From Haematobia irritans (lineage: Eukaryota; Arthropoda; Insecta; Diptera; Muscidae): 64,000 nucleotides of DNA. This document shows positions 1 through 10,209 of the stretch, piece after piece; positions within the stretch are counted from its first letter, which is position 1, and each line of letters starts with the position of its first letter. The stretch covers positions 106,063,178 to 106,127,177 of the forward strand of contig NC_134398.1 of assembly GCF_050003625.1 (NCBI RefSeq), read 5' to 3'. Made by a program: the position numbers and the translations under genes. The notes beneath the pieces were generated by a model that had not been told where the DNA came from, did no database searches, and saw only the letters and a program-made list of their open reading frames with translations.

Positions 1-219
1 AGTCATCCGGAGAGCTCTCTGTATAATATCTCTGATTGTGGATGGGAATTTTCCCCTGACTGCTAGCGCCACTTCATCTGCGCATGCCACCACTTTTATC
101 CTTTCTTTTTCTAGGGAAAGCAGATGGTTGTTTATAGCAACATTCCAAAGAAGAGGTGATAGAACTCCTCCTTGGGGAGTGCCTCTGTTCACATACCTTT
201 GTATGTTTGCTTGCCCTAG
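1..219 (-). pseudogene. LnA: LINE ORF2 fragment (RT region), left part
   Basis: Reverse transcriptase segment of an APE-RT-RNaseH LINE, read on the minus strand. It matches 21008-21226 of LnC and 30065-30298 closely. The RT catalytic box reads CADE here instead of the YADD seen in LnC and LnD. It ends at 219 exactly where the TTAGG-type tail of LnB begins. The LINE sequence expected next (TGTGG...) resumes at 30299, so I treat 1-219 and 30286-32987 as one LINE split by LnB. It runs off the left edge. Confidence 0.85.
207..219. repeat. Target-site duplication of LnB, left copy
   Basis: TTGCTTGCCCTAG here recurs at 30286-30298 at the other end of LnB. Because both flanks are LINE sequence, the match is also what an uninterrupted LINE would show, so the TSD reading is an interpretation rather than proof. 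Confidence 0.55.
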
Positions 220-647
220 GTTAGGTTAGGTTAGGTTAGGTTAAAGTGGCAGCCCGATTAAATTTCAGGCTCACTTAGACTATTCAGTCCATTGTGATAC
301 CACATTTAACTAAAAGTACCTATTACATATGGGCACTTCTAGTCTTAACCACTGAACCTTCTCTATTATTTACTTTTGTGGAACCAACCAGATTGCTCCA
401 AAAACATTAACAAACTGCTTAAGTTAACGTTTTCCAGGTGAGCCAGTAATCTAAAGCTATATGCTCCTAAAATTCGCGTACGCCTTACACAAAAAGCAGG
501 ACACTCACACCAGAGGTGTTTAATTGATTCCTTTTCCTCCACGTCATGACAGCTTATACAATAGTCATTATATTTCGCACCAATAGTTTTTGCAAATTCG
601 CCTATCAGGCAGCGACCCGTTATAGCAGATATTAGGAGTGCTATCTG
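220..647 (-). pseudogene. LnB: LINE 3' end (tail, 3' UTR, ORF2 C-terminus)
   Basis: 3' terminus of the second LINE copy. From left to right it shows a GGTTA/TTAGG-type tail (220-242; AACCT repeats on the coding strand), about 120 bp of 3' UTR, and the ORF2 C-terminus ending at 366. The C-terminal CCHC-like knuckle (CISCHD...H...CECP) is intact. It is nearly identical to 19330-19750 of LnC. The ORF is cut at 647 by hAT-like element HaA and resumes at 3361. Confidence 0.9.
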
Positions 648-1615
648 CAAGGCCGTAGCCAGGATTTTTATTGGGGGGGGGGGGGGGGTGGTGGGGGGGG
701 GGTTCAAGTTAAGAAAAAAAATATTCATATAATCTCATGTGTAGAAAGTTTTAATTATGCATAGGTATGTATACAATATTTTTATAATATTAAATTGAAC
801 CGACGGGCTTTTTGGGCAGCAACTAAATCAATGACTTCTTCAGTCGGCACATTTATTCGGCGATGAACCGACATTAATGCCAATCCTTTGAGTCTACTCT
901 CGCTAGTCGAATTTCTAAGATACGTCTTTAATCTCTTCCATGGCTGAATAAGGAGGTTGAATCATGATAACAAAAACAACAAATTTCAATATGTTGTTTA
1001 CAATTTTAGGAAGTCAAAATCAGCTGATAAAAGAATCGTATGGCATTGGCAAAAGTGGCAATTATTTATTCCTTCAATTGTCCTGAAAAAATAATTCAAA
1101 TCCAGAGAAAAATAAAGGTTCAAATTTAATTGCGTCACCTATGAGTTATTGTGAAGTGGATAATTCATCCGAGGAACGCCGATATGAGACCAAAGTTAAT
1201 AATGGTGACTGACTTCCATTATTAACTTTGGTTCGCCATCTATTAACAAAAACAGTTTATGATGCAGTTTAAAAACTGATGTGCGTGGTATTTTGGGTCT
1301 GGAATATGTTATCAAGATACTCAAGTCATCTTTGAACAATTCTCCAGCTATGAATGCGCGAGTTTGTTTGAGATGCATTTGCTATGCAGTGTCATTTGGA
1401 GAGCTGCAATCACCATAAACATATGATTTTGACATCTTAAAATTTGGTCGAAATAAAAAAATTGTACTCATATGGCCACATCATTTAACCTTCTTGTTCA
1501 GCCATGAATCTCTTCATTGTTAAAAATGAACGTTCGGATGAGCACGTAGTAACTGCAGGGATGGAAAATGCAGTACTATAGTACTTTTTTCAAAACTTTT
1601 TCACCGGTTCAGTAA

Positions 1616-2125
1616 CGTAGTACCCCCGCGAATGATTTAGTACCTTTTGTGTAGACATTTTTGAGTCGATATCAGATTTATGGTACAATAGCTTTGACAA
1701 AATATTTTAATATTTTGAGAAAGTCTTTATCAACCTTATTTGCTAATAGTCTTTTACAAATATGGCAAAACAGACATGTTCATGTGGGAAGAAAATCTCG
1801 ATTTTGTAAAAGACATAGTCAAAACAAGATTTTATTGAACTTCAAGAATGTTTTAGTCGAAAAAAGAATGCGTAGTACCCCCGCGAATGATTTAGTACCT
1901 TTTGTGTAGACATTTTTGAGTCGATATCAGATTTATGGTACAATAGCTTTGACAAAATATTTTAATATTTTGAGAAAGTCTTTATCAACCTTATTTGCTA
2001 ATAGTCTTTTACAAATATGGCAAAACAGACATGTTCATGTGGGAAGAAAATCTCGATTTTGTAAAAGACATAGTCAAAACAAGATTTTATTGAACTTCAA
2101 GAATGTTTTAGTCGAAAAAAGAATG
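1616..2125. repeat. 255 bp tandem duplication inside HaB
   Basis: Units 1616-1870 and 1871-2125 start with CGTAGTACCCCCGCG and are essentially identical. The two near-identical short ORFs they create (1661-1909, 1916-2158) are a by-product of the duplication and not evidence of coding. Confidence 0.9.
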
Positions 2126-2159
2126 CGATTCTATATTATCGATTTTTTGTTTCGGTAGA

Positions 2160-2350
2160 AAATGTTGTCAAAATTTTATTTCTATATAGAATTTTTGCAA
2201 AATTTTATTTTTATAGAAAATTTTGTCAACATTTTATTTCAATTGAAAATTTTGTAAAAATTTTATTTCTATAGGAAATTTTTGCAAAATTTTATTTCTA
2301 TAGAAAAAATTTTGCAAAATTTTTTTTCTATAGAATTTTTTTGCAAAATT
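2160..2350. repeat. AT-rich minisatellite-like array (~28-30 bp units)
   Basis: Degenerate repeats of TTTTATTTCTATAGAAAATT followed by TTGCAAAA or TTGTCAAAA. Further scattered units occur at 2680-2750. Each unit contains the small palindrome TTTCTATAGAAA. It lies within HaB. Confidence 0.75.
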
Positions 2351-3360
2351 ATTTCGGCATAAGCCGGCTATCATACAAAACCTTTTTTCGGAGGGTTCAA
2401 GTGTGGTTCATTGTTGGGTTTAATGAACTGCCTGAATTTATTCTAATAATTGGTTGATAGTTTTGCTGCAAATAGAGGATGCTGATAAGGAATGTGGTAA
2501 TTCCGAAACCATCCAACCATCTTGCAGTCTATAGGTCTTTGCCCAAATAAATTTGACAAACATTATTTTCCTCTGTTGGTTAAACTACACTTGTAGTTTA
2601 GTCAATGTATGGGTTTAAGCTGCAACAAAAAAACAACAATGCTTAAAGATCAAAACCAACAATAACAAAACGAATGGAAAGTTTTATTTCTATAGAAAAT
2701 TTTTGCAAAATTTTATTTATATAGAAAATTTTGTCAACATTTTATTTTCTTTAAAATTCAGTCTCTTGACAATAATATTCAAGTGAAATTTTTGTTGAAA
2801 TTTAGTAACAAGTACCTTTCCGATCAAAAAATACCTTTTTTGTACTTTCTTAAAAATTGTATTTTCCATCCCTGAGTAACTGGTAAAGTGACCAAAATTT
2901 TTAAAATATGCACGTTTGGAAATATCTCTTTATGGCTTCCATCGCTAAATTAGGCAGGTTCTTTTCGCAGATTTTGCTCCATTTCATTTACACACGTATG
3001 TTTGGCTGTTTCGTTGTTGTTCTATGGCCAAACAAAGCGAGTCATGTTCACAAAAAGAACAACAAACACACATAAAAAGCAGTAATACATTTTCCAAAAA
3101 TGAAATTTGTGGTGCGAGAACAAAAACAATTTGTTTTTTTCGACCGTCGTTTGACGGGCTTTTCAACTAGTATTCTATGATTTGTGCAAGTTTTATAGGT
3201 AAGCGTTTTTCAAAATAAAACCTCCAGATTTTCTTCAACATCTTCGATAAGATTTTTCTATGCAGCTAAAAATATATATTTATTTATATAAAAATATTCA
3301 TTCATTTCGGGAGGGGGGGTTTGATCCCCCTCATCCCCCCCCCCCCTGAATACGGCCTTG

Positions 3361-4174
3361 GCTATCTGACGCCTTGAGAACACTAGCATATCTAGTGTGC
3401 GGTTTAAGTTTAAATGGGGCCATATTTGCTTGGTGTCGTTACAACCCTTGCAATTTTCCCATCGAATATTGGCCATCAACAGCCATCTCACGCAGTAAGA
3501 GCTTGCAGGTGGCCAGAGGCATACCACAGATTCTAGTTCCCCTGGAATATGTAAGGTAGTTCCCAGCCTTGCTAACACATCTGCTTCACAGTTCCCCGGT
3601 ATGTTCCTATGGCCAGGCACCCATATTAGGTGAATATTGTACTGCTCAGCCATCTCGTTGAGAGATTTGCGGCAGTCTATGGCCGTTTTTGAGTTAAGGA
3701 ACACAGAGTCCAAGGATTTTATTGCAGGTTGACTGTCTGAGTATATATTAATGCCAATATTTGTTGGAACATTACTTCTCAGCCAATTCACCACCTCTCT
3801 TATTGCCAATATTTCAGCCTGAAAAACACTACAGTGATTAGGTAATCTTTTCGCTATTCGAATTTCCAGATCTTTAGAATATACTCCGAACCCCACTTGT
3901 TCATTCAATTTGGAGCCATCAGTAGAGAAATCTATATATCTTTTATTCCCCGGGGTCTGTGTACACCACGCCTCACTGTTGGGAATTAGAGTTTCAAACT
4001 TTTTGTCGAAAAGTGGACTCGCCGAAGTGTAATCCACTACGTTAGGCACATCTGGCATTACTTTGAGGACCGAACTATGACCGTACATTTTTTCCGACCA
4101 CAGCGATAGCTCGCGCAACCGCACAGCCGTTGTTGCAGCTGACTGTTTAGCCAAAATGTCTAAAGGCAATAGAT
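3361..4174 (-). pseudogene. LnB: LINE ORF2 RNase H region
   Basis: Continuation of LnB ORF2 between HaA and GyB. On the minus strand it encodes the linker after RT and an RNase H domain: the TDGSKL box, the Glu in VFQAEILAI, and SDSQPA and HLIWVPGHRNIPGNCEAD as the later acidic and His motifs. The frame is lost near 3545 (compare 19905-19920 of LnC). It stops at 4170, where GyB is inserted. AGAT at 4171-4174 is the GyB TSD, and the LINE resumes at 29638. Confidence 0.9.
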
Positions 4175-5820
4175 TGTAATGGTTACGTATTTTATTATTT
4201 ATATTCTTTAAAAAAAGTTTTAACATCGAGGACCGAAGCGATTAGCATGTGCTGGCTTGTGGGGTCTAGCTCGTCGAAAGGGTGGGAACTTGCTAGGTCT
4301 CGAAGTGGTACCATTAAAAGAAATCACATGCTATATAAATGTAACGTGAAGATCAAGCGGACGGGTTGGCATTTATGTCTTTATGGTTGATCTAGGGGAA
4401 GATGTTGAATTCCCTTGCCCTATTCCCTACCATGGTATGAATTAATCCCGGTAATAGTTTTCATACCCCAATGACAAAACTGGGTTTGGTTACATTAGGT
4501 TACATATCAAATTCTTTATTTACAACTCATTTTATAAAAGGTAGTAGAAATATAAATGGACTAATCCAAACTCATATTACAATTAATTAAATTTTAATAA
4601 AGAATACAAATTACTTACATTTCTTCATCTGCACACCAGGCCTGTTGTTGCAACGGAGAAAGTGCTGTTATATGTAAAATTATACAAATACTAATTCTCT
4701 ACAGTCTCAAAAAAAAATTGTGAACATTTTTTTATATACGTATAACAAACATAATACAAAAGAAAATCTTCCGATCAGTTAATTTGTAATTAAGTAGGGT
4801 ATATACAAATAAAGTCGTTAATTTTTTTTCTTTTTTTTGTATTTTTTCTTTAAATTGGGTTTATAAAGAGATATATAAAGAATAATCCTTATTTAAAAGA
4901 AAGTTTTAATTGATTTTTGATTTTGATTTTTTTTGTATTTTTTTTTTCTTTAAATAGGGTTTATAAAGAGATATATAAAGAATAATCCTTATTTAAAAGA
5001 AAGTTTTAATTGATTTTTGATTTTAATTTTTTTTTCTTTCTTTTTTTTCTTTAATTGATATAATTCTGTGTAATAGGGGAACTTTTACCATCAATGTTAA
5101 AGTCGAATATGATCATTGACGCTTTCGATATTTACATTTCACAATACAAAGTCTCCAAAAAATTTAATTAAGCCAGTCACGGCAACGAAAATCTTCTCCA
5201 GCTCTTCAACGCTTCATCCTCTATGGACAGTTCGTCCAGGTCCGAGACCAAAAATTATTAGGGCACACTCTCACGTTCCAGGAACTCAATGTCTTAGAAA
5301 ATTTATTTCTTTCTTTCTTTTTCTTTTCGATCTAATTTTCTACTTTTCTGTTCTAAAGTTTTCAACGTAGTGCCGACTGACCACTTTACTTCACGAGCTC
5401 TAATATGCCAATCCATTCCCTCATTCAGAAGTAAATCTATCACCCCTCATTCATTCCTTTCCCTTGCTCCATACCAACAACATACACTCCAATTCCACTG
5501 TCTCTTATTGCTCTCACTCTCATTACTCCGAAAACTACAACAACAATCCTATTGATCATTCATTAAACAGTGCAGTAGGCATGAATGAAATTATTAATAA
5601 TGGACGAATATGAATGAAAAAATCATGAATTAAAAATAACGCAGTTAGGAAGTATGACGGAGAGCAGACGGAGAGAGAAGAGCAAAGGGGAGCAAATATT
5701 TTAGTTGAGGACAGTCTATTCACAACGGAGTTATAGAAAAAAAAAACAATTAAAGGTAGACAAATTATTGATATGAGCAGGTGCCTTACTCCCGAGAAAA
5801 TTCTTAGGTCAACCGCCACA
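4175..5820 (-). repeat. GyB 3' LTR (1646 bp)
   Basis: Begins TGTAAT and ends CCGCCACA on the plus strand, so the element orientation is TGTGGCGG...ATTACA. It aligns along its whole length with 28003-29637 with scattered substitutions and small indels, so the insertion is older than GyA. Near the middle are two ~115 bp direct repeats (4840-4910 and 4950-5030) containing GGGTTTATAAAGAGATATAT. The sequence just inside the LTR (5821-5835) is not an obvious polypurine tract. Confidence 0.9.
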
Positions 5821-6068
5821 AAGCAGATGATTTGGAATTTAATTAAATGAAAATCGTCTGGAAACGGTTGCACTATATAGTGGTTAAGGAAGGGTCACTG
5901 CATTTTTGCATATCCTTCGCATGAAAAATTCCAACCTCCGTACCAAATAGGTCAACCAATTTATAGTTGCAATAGCCAATCTTCCTTAAAACTTTTGACT
6001 TCAAAAATTTAAGAGCTAATTTGGAATTGAAATTTGTAGCTTTGTTGCTCTGGGCGAAGTTTCGCCTG
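5821..6068 (-). pseudogene. GyB integrase C-terminus
   Basis: The minus-strand frame ending in a stop at 5873-5875 encodes the end of a Ty3/gypsy integrase. The segment around YRRNFAQSNKATNFNSKLA matches the conserved C-terminal box (GD/GE-V-Y-R-R-N-F...KLAPKF). Its upstream half lies beyond GyA at 10424-10440, and removing GyA restores GEIVYRRNF. About 50 bp separates the stop from the LTR. No env ORF follows. Confidence 0.8.
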
Positions 6069-6282
6069 TGTGGTGACAACCTTGGCTACACACTTCTAAA
6101 ATATAGAAGTTTTTAAAAAAATCAATTTACCTTTGCTTTTTCATTAATATTTTTTTCACTTATATTTTTCCTGTTCAAAAGGCTTCAATTGTACATTTTT
6201 GTTAGCAATCATTTTTTTTAAATAAATCTTTTTTAAAAAAAGAAACTTTGTGCACGTGATCTTTGCTTACCTGCGACCCACA
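6069..6282 (+). repeat. GyA 5' LTR (214 bp)
   Basis: TGTGGTGACAACC...GCGACCCACA with TG/CA ends. It contains AATAAA near 6222, a plausible polyadenylation signal. Confidence 0.95.
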
Positions 6283-6285
6283 AAT

Positions 6286-6303
6286 TGGTGACCCCGATAC
6301 TGA
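6286..6303 (+). other. GyA primer-binding site
   Basis: TGGTGACCCCGATACTGA lies three to four bases after the 5' LTR, where a minus-strand tRNA primer anneals. It ends in the usual TGG. I did not assign the tRNA with confidence. Confidence 0.7.
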
Positions 6304-6317
6304 ACGTTGGTTAAAAG

Positions 6318-7133
6318 ATGCCTTTACATAGAGATGGAGATTCTGGCAATACAGAGCAAAATAATTCAACTGCAGGAGCGCAAGGAATTTCACCAAATAA
6401 TATGATCCCACGTCAAATTGAAGCTGCCTCAGCAACAAACATTAAATTTCCCCCATTTTGGCAAAAAAATCCAAAAATTTGGTTTTTCCAAGTGGAAACT
6501 ATTTTTAATTTGCAGCGAATCACATCCGATGAAACTAAATTTCGGTATCTCGTAACAAATATTGATTCGGAAACGCTCGACCTGGTAAGTGATTTGCTAG
6601 AAAATTCCCAAACAGAAAACAAATATGAGACTTTAAAATAAAGAATCACATCAATCTTTTCCGAATCGGACGAAAGAAAATTGAAACGACTTTTAAGTGG
6701 TCAAATGTTAGGAGATCAGAAACCAACACAATTTCTACGCACTATTCAGAATTTAGGCCAAGGCCAAGTCGGAGAAAAGGTAATTCGATCCATCTTCCTC
6801 GACCAACTTCCCGAAAACGTTCGTGCTATTCTGGCCATTAGTGAGCAACAAGATGTCAACAAATTGGCAGAACAAGCCGATAAAATAATTGATATGACTC
6901 TGCCATCTACTATTGGTAATATTGATCCCAGTAGCTCGACAGAAATAACATCAAGAATAGATGCCTTAGAGAGAAGTTTTAGAGACATGAACCGCAACAG
7001 AAGCAGAATTCCTCGCCGTTATCGTTCAAAATCACAATCTAGAGGAAATAATTGCGATTTCTGTTGGTACCACAAAAGATTTGGGAATAAGGCAACGAAA
7101 TGTGTTGAGCCATGCTCCTATCCAAAAAACTAG
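6318..7133 (+). pseudogene. GyA gag (one in-frame stop)
   Basis: Gag of GyA. The frame runs from ATG 6318 to TAG 7131-7133 (272 codons) but has a TAA at 6639-6641 after ...KYETLK. Coding resumes at once in the same frame. The N-terminal half contains FPPFWQKNPKIWFFQVE, a typical capsid start in metazoan gypsy elements. The C-terminus has a basic Arg/Ser-rich stretch and CDFCWYHKRFGNKATKC, the CWYH-type zinc-binding region. The terminal codons overlap pol in the -1 frame. Whether the TAA is a simple mutation or read through is unknown. Confidence 0.85.
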
Positions 7134-10100
7134 ATTCGACATCGCAGTATGCGGCCACCGATGTCTCGAATATTTCCAAATCTGGCCGCCTTTTTATCAA
7201 TGATCCCCTGACAAAGAAAACGTTTCTAATTGATACTGGGGCAGATGTTTCTGTCATTCCAAGCAATCTCAATATGACAAACTCGAACTTCCCTGTCTCC
7301 AATGAATTGTTTGCTGCCAATGGAACACCAATCAAAACGCATGGTACCGTAATACTCCAATTATCGCTAGGTTTACGAAGACAATTCTCATGGTTGTTCA
7401 TCATAGCAGATGTCACCAAATGCATTATTGGTTCAGATTTCTTAAATCACTTCAACTTGTTACCAGATTTAAAAAATAAGAGACTAGTCGATGGGACTAC
7501 CCTTCTATGTTCCCAGGCGCAATTAACGAAAGAAAAATCCCTCGGAATTACAACTATTTCCAAAAGTCAATCCAAATTTCAAAAAATTTTAGAAGAATTT
7601 CCAGAGGTTCACAATGTTTCCATGGCAGTTGTTGGAAAAAAACATGGCGTATTTCATCACATTGAAACAGTAGGACCTCCAGTTTGTGCAAAAGCCAGAC
7701 CACTAGATAAGAAACGACTGAATATTGCAAAAACAGAGTTTCAGTTCATGTTGGAAAACGATATAATACGACCATCAAAAAGTATGTGGTCAAATCCATT
7801 ACATATGGTAACAAAAAAGAATGGAGAATTTAGACCTTGTGGCGACTACAGATTTTTAAACAAAATCACAGTTCCCGATAGATATCCTGTCCCTTTCATT
7901 ACAAATTACGCATCAGCATTACATGGATGTAAATATTATACAAAACTTGACCTAGTACGGGCATACCATCAAATTTCAGTGCATCCAGATGACGTATGTA
8001 AGACTGCTATCATCACCCCTTTCGGTCTTTTTGAATTTCTCCGAATGCCTTTCGGACTTCGTAACGCTGCGCAAAGTTTTCAGCGACTAATGGATAAAAT
8101 TCTGCGAGGATTAGACTTTGTGTTTGTTTACATAGACGATGTCTTAATAGCTTCCCGTACAGAAGAAGAACACATAGAGCATTTAAGAATGGTTTGTAAA
8201 CGTTTTCAAGAGTACGGAATCGTAATAAATCCAGCTAAATGTGAATTTGGATCGCCAGAAATAGACTTCTTAGGATTCCATATAAACGAATTCGGAAGTA
8301 CTCCTACCAATGCCAAAGTCCAAGCCATTTTAGAATACGAAAATCCTAAAACAGTAATGGATCTACGACGTTTTATTTGCATGCTAAACTTCTATCGACG
8401 ATTCCTTCCGAAAGCAGCCCATTTTCAAGCTCCCCTTAATGCATACCTGAAAGGCGCAAAAAAGAAGGACAAACGAGCAGTGATTTGGACAGAGGAGGCC
8501 AAAATCGCTTTTGACAAATGTAAACATCTCATTGCAAATGCTACTCTTTTAGCCCATCCAGTTGAAGATGCATATCTCGCACTCAAAGTGGACGCTTCAG
8601 ATTACGCCATTGGGGCTGTCATTGAACAAAAAGTTTCGGACAGTTGGCAACCTCTTGCATTTTTTTCAAGAAAACTCAGCCCTGCAGAACAAAAATATAG
8701 TGCTTATGATAGAGAACTACTTGCAATTTACGCAGCTGTTAAGTATTTCAAACACATGGTCGAAGGACGAGAATTTACAATATACACTGATCACAAACCT
8801 TTAACATATGCCTTCAACCAAAACCCTGCAAAAGCATCACCGAGGCAATATCGCCATTTGGATTTTATCGGACAATTCACGACAAAAATTGTTCACATTT
8901 CTGGACAAAATAACTGTATAGCTGACGCTCTATCCAGAATAAACGTTATCGATTCCATAGATTATAACAAATTATCCGAGGCACAAACTTCAGATGAAGA
9001 ACTCCGCCATCTATTATCTGCTGTTACGGGACTACAACTTCAAAAGATTTTACTGCCAGGAACAAACGCAAAAATTTATTGTGATATATCACAAGGTAAA
9101 GCAAGGCCATACCTGCCGAAAGCATACAGAAAAGCAGCTTTTGAGTTAGTACACAATCTTTCACATCCTGGATGCAAAGCTACAAGAAAACTATTAGCAG
9201 ATCGCTTCGTTTGGCCAAACATGAACAAAAACTGTAATTTTTGGTCAAAAACGTGCCTCACGTGCCAAAAGTCGAAAATATCGCGCCATACACATTCACC
9301 AACCGCAAATTTTAGTTACACCTCAGTTCGTTTCTCGGAAATACATATTGATATAGTTGGTCCCCTACCGCCATCGGAAGGATACAGATACATTCTGTCA
9401 ATGATTGACCGATTTTCTAGATGGCCTGAAGCTATACCTCTTAAAGATATCTCAGCTGAGAATATATGCAAAGCTGTTTACGATCACTGGATTGCGAGAT
9501 ATGGTTGCCCAAATAAAATTGTATGTGATCGCGGCCGTCAGTTTACATCAAAATATTTTCATGATTTTTGTAAATTTATCGGTGCCAAATGCCAACATAC
9601 TACTTCATATCACCCGCAAGCAAATGGAATGATTGAACGTTTTCATCGAACTTTGAAATCATCCATTTTATGCCATGACAATATCCAGTGGACAAGAATT
9701 TTGCCTTCTGTCTTATTAGGAATTAGAGTTTCTTATAAGGAAGATATCAAGTCATCATCGGCAGAATTGTTATATGGGGAAAATTTACATCTTCCAGGAG
9801 AATTCTTTCAAGATAGTTTAAAGCCAAAAGATCATAATGAATTTCTGTTGTCCCTCAAGAATGTTATTTCCAGTTTCAAACCACAAAAAGGATCTAATCA
9901 TAGTAAATGCAAACCATTTATAAGTAAGGACTTACTGCATTCAGAGTTTGTTTGGATTAGAAAAGATGCTTCTCATACGCCATTTACATTCAAATATAAT
10001 GGGCCTTTTAGAGTTATAAAAAGAAACGAAAAATATTTTACAATCCTCATAAATGGCAAAGAAGATACAGTATCAATTGATCGCCTCAAACCAGCTTATA

Positions 10101-10198
10101 TTGAGAATGAAAATGTTCATCAAGTTGAATTTTCATCAAATTCAAGCATATTGCCGAGAAATACACCAATAAGAAATAAAAAAATCGCTTTCCGCTAG
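7112..10198 (+). CDS. pol: GyA pol: protease, RT, RNase H, integrase (intact)
   Basis: The uninterrupted polyprotein frame encodes 1028 residues from the first ATG, but it is probably expressed by -1 frameshifting at 7124-7130. In order: aspartic protease (LIDTGAD, Asp about residue 41), reverse transcriptase (YIDD at about 340-343), RNase H (KVDASDYAIG near 492; TDHKPLTYAF), an integrase HHCC zinc domain (HPGC...CLTCQKSK, about 685-718) and a DDE core (HIDIVG, CDRGRQF, GMIERF). The D-E spacing is 35 residues. All catalytic residues I looked for are present. It ends at TAG 10196-10198, abutting the polypurine tract. Confidence 0.95.
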   Translation: MLLSKKLDSTSQYAATDVSNISKSGRLFINDPLTKKTFLIDTGADVSVIPSNLNMTNSNFPVSNELFAANGTPIKTHGTVILQLSLGLRRQFSWLFIIADVTKCIIGSDFLNHFNLLPDLKNKRLVDGTTLLCSQAQLTKEKSLGITTISKSQSKFQKILEEFPEVHNVSMAVVGKKHGVFHHIETVGPPVCAKARPLDKKRLNIAKTEFQFMLENDIIRPSKSMWSNPLHMVTKKNGEFRPCGDYRFLNKITVPDRYPVPFITNYASALHGCKYYTKLDLVRAYHQISVHPDDVCKTAIITPFGLFEFLRMPFGLRNAAQSFQRLMDKILRGLDFVFVYIDDVLIASRTEEEHIEHLRMVCKRFQEYGIVINPAKCEFGSPEIDFLGFHINEFGSTPTNAKVQAILEYENPKTVMDLRRFICMLNFYRRFLPKAAHFQAPLNAYLKGAKKKDKRAVIWTEEAKIAFDKCKHLIANATLLAHPVEDAYLALKVDASDYAIGAVIEQKVSDSWQPLAFFSRKLSPAEQKYSAYDRELLAIYAAVKYFKHMVEGREFTIYTDHKPLTYAFNQNPAKASPRQYRHLDFIGQFTTKIVHISGQNNCIADALSRINVIDSIDYNKLSEAQTSDEELRHLLSAVTGLQLQKILLPGTNAKIYCDISQGKARPYLPKAYRKAAFELVHNLSHPGCKATRKLLADRFVWPNMNKNCNFWSKTCLTCQKSKISRHTHSPTANFSYTSVRFSEIHIDIVGPLPPSEGYRYILSMIDRFSRWPEAIPLKDISAENICKAVYDHWIARYGCPNKIVCDRGRQFTSKYFHDFCKFIGAKCQHTTSYHPQANGMIERFHRTLKSSILCHDNIQWTRILPSVLLGIRVSYKEDIKSSSAELLYGENLHLPGEFFQDSLKPKDHNEFLLSLKNVISSFKPQKGSNHSKCKPFISKDLLHSEFVWIRKDASHTPFTFKYNGPFRVIKRNEKYFTILINGKEDTVSIDRLKPAYIENENVHQVEFSSNSSILPRNTPIRNKKIAFR
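7124..7130 (+). promoter_or_regulatory. GyA -1 ribosomal frameshift heptamer
   Basis: A AAA AAC in gag phase, directly followed by the gag stop TAG (7131). Slipping back one base enters the pol frame at CTA GAT TCG, which matches the pol ORF. This is a canonical X XXY YYZ site. I did not establish a downstream stimulatory structure. Confidence 0.8.
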
Positions 10199-10209
10199 AA
10201 GGGGGGTAG
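10197..10209 (+). other. GyA polypurine tract
   Basis: AGAAGGGGGG followed by TAG, immediately upstream of the 3' LTR. It is the expected plus-strand primer and overlaps the pol stop codon. Confidence 0.8.

Larger units (their letters stand above)
1556..2874. mobile_element. HaB: hAT-like MITE nested in HaA
   Basis: The terminal inverted repeat CAGGGATGGAAAAT is at 1556, and its complement ends at 2874. A perfect 8 bp TSD, AGTAACTG, is at 1548-1555 and 2875-2882. Both points are diagnostic of hAT insertion. It has no transposase. The interior holds a 255 bp tandem duplication (1616-2125) and an array of short AT-rich units. Confidence 0.9.
648..3360. mobile_element. HaA: hAT-like nonautonomous DNA transposon
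   Basis: Inserted into LnB with a perfect 8 bp TSD, GCTATCTG, at 640-647 and 3361-3368. The terminal inverted repeat begins CAAGGCCGTA at the left, and the reverse complement of the right end reads the same. Both ends continue into G-rich/C-rich runs (GGGGG... at 671-705, CCCC... at 3335-3346). An 8 bp TSD with CA(A/G)G-type ends and subterminal G runs fits hAT. I see no transposase ORF. Small ORFs inside (1196-1378, 2984-3166 and others) have no recognisable content. It contains a second hAT-like insertion, HaB. Confidence 0.85.

Noticed and set aside
219..242. TTAGG array as a telomere or interstitial telomeric site
   Set aside because: The array is short and recurs at the same position in each LINE 3' end, so it is a LINE tail.
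1661..2158. Two adjacent near-identical ORFs as a duplicated gene
   Set aside because: They arise from a noncoding 255 bp tandem duplication within a hAT MITE and have no recognisable domain.
5116..5555. ORFs in the GyB LTR, also present at 28945-29384
   Set aside because: Conserved only because both are LTR copies. Composition is low-complexity Ser/Leu/Phe-rich and no motif is visible.
5821..5872. Possible env gene downstream of GyB pol
   Set aside because: Only about 50 bp lies between the integrase stop and the LTR. GyA likewise has no space for env.
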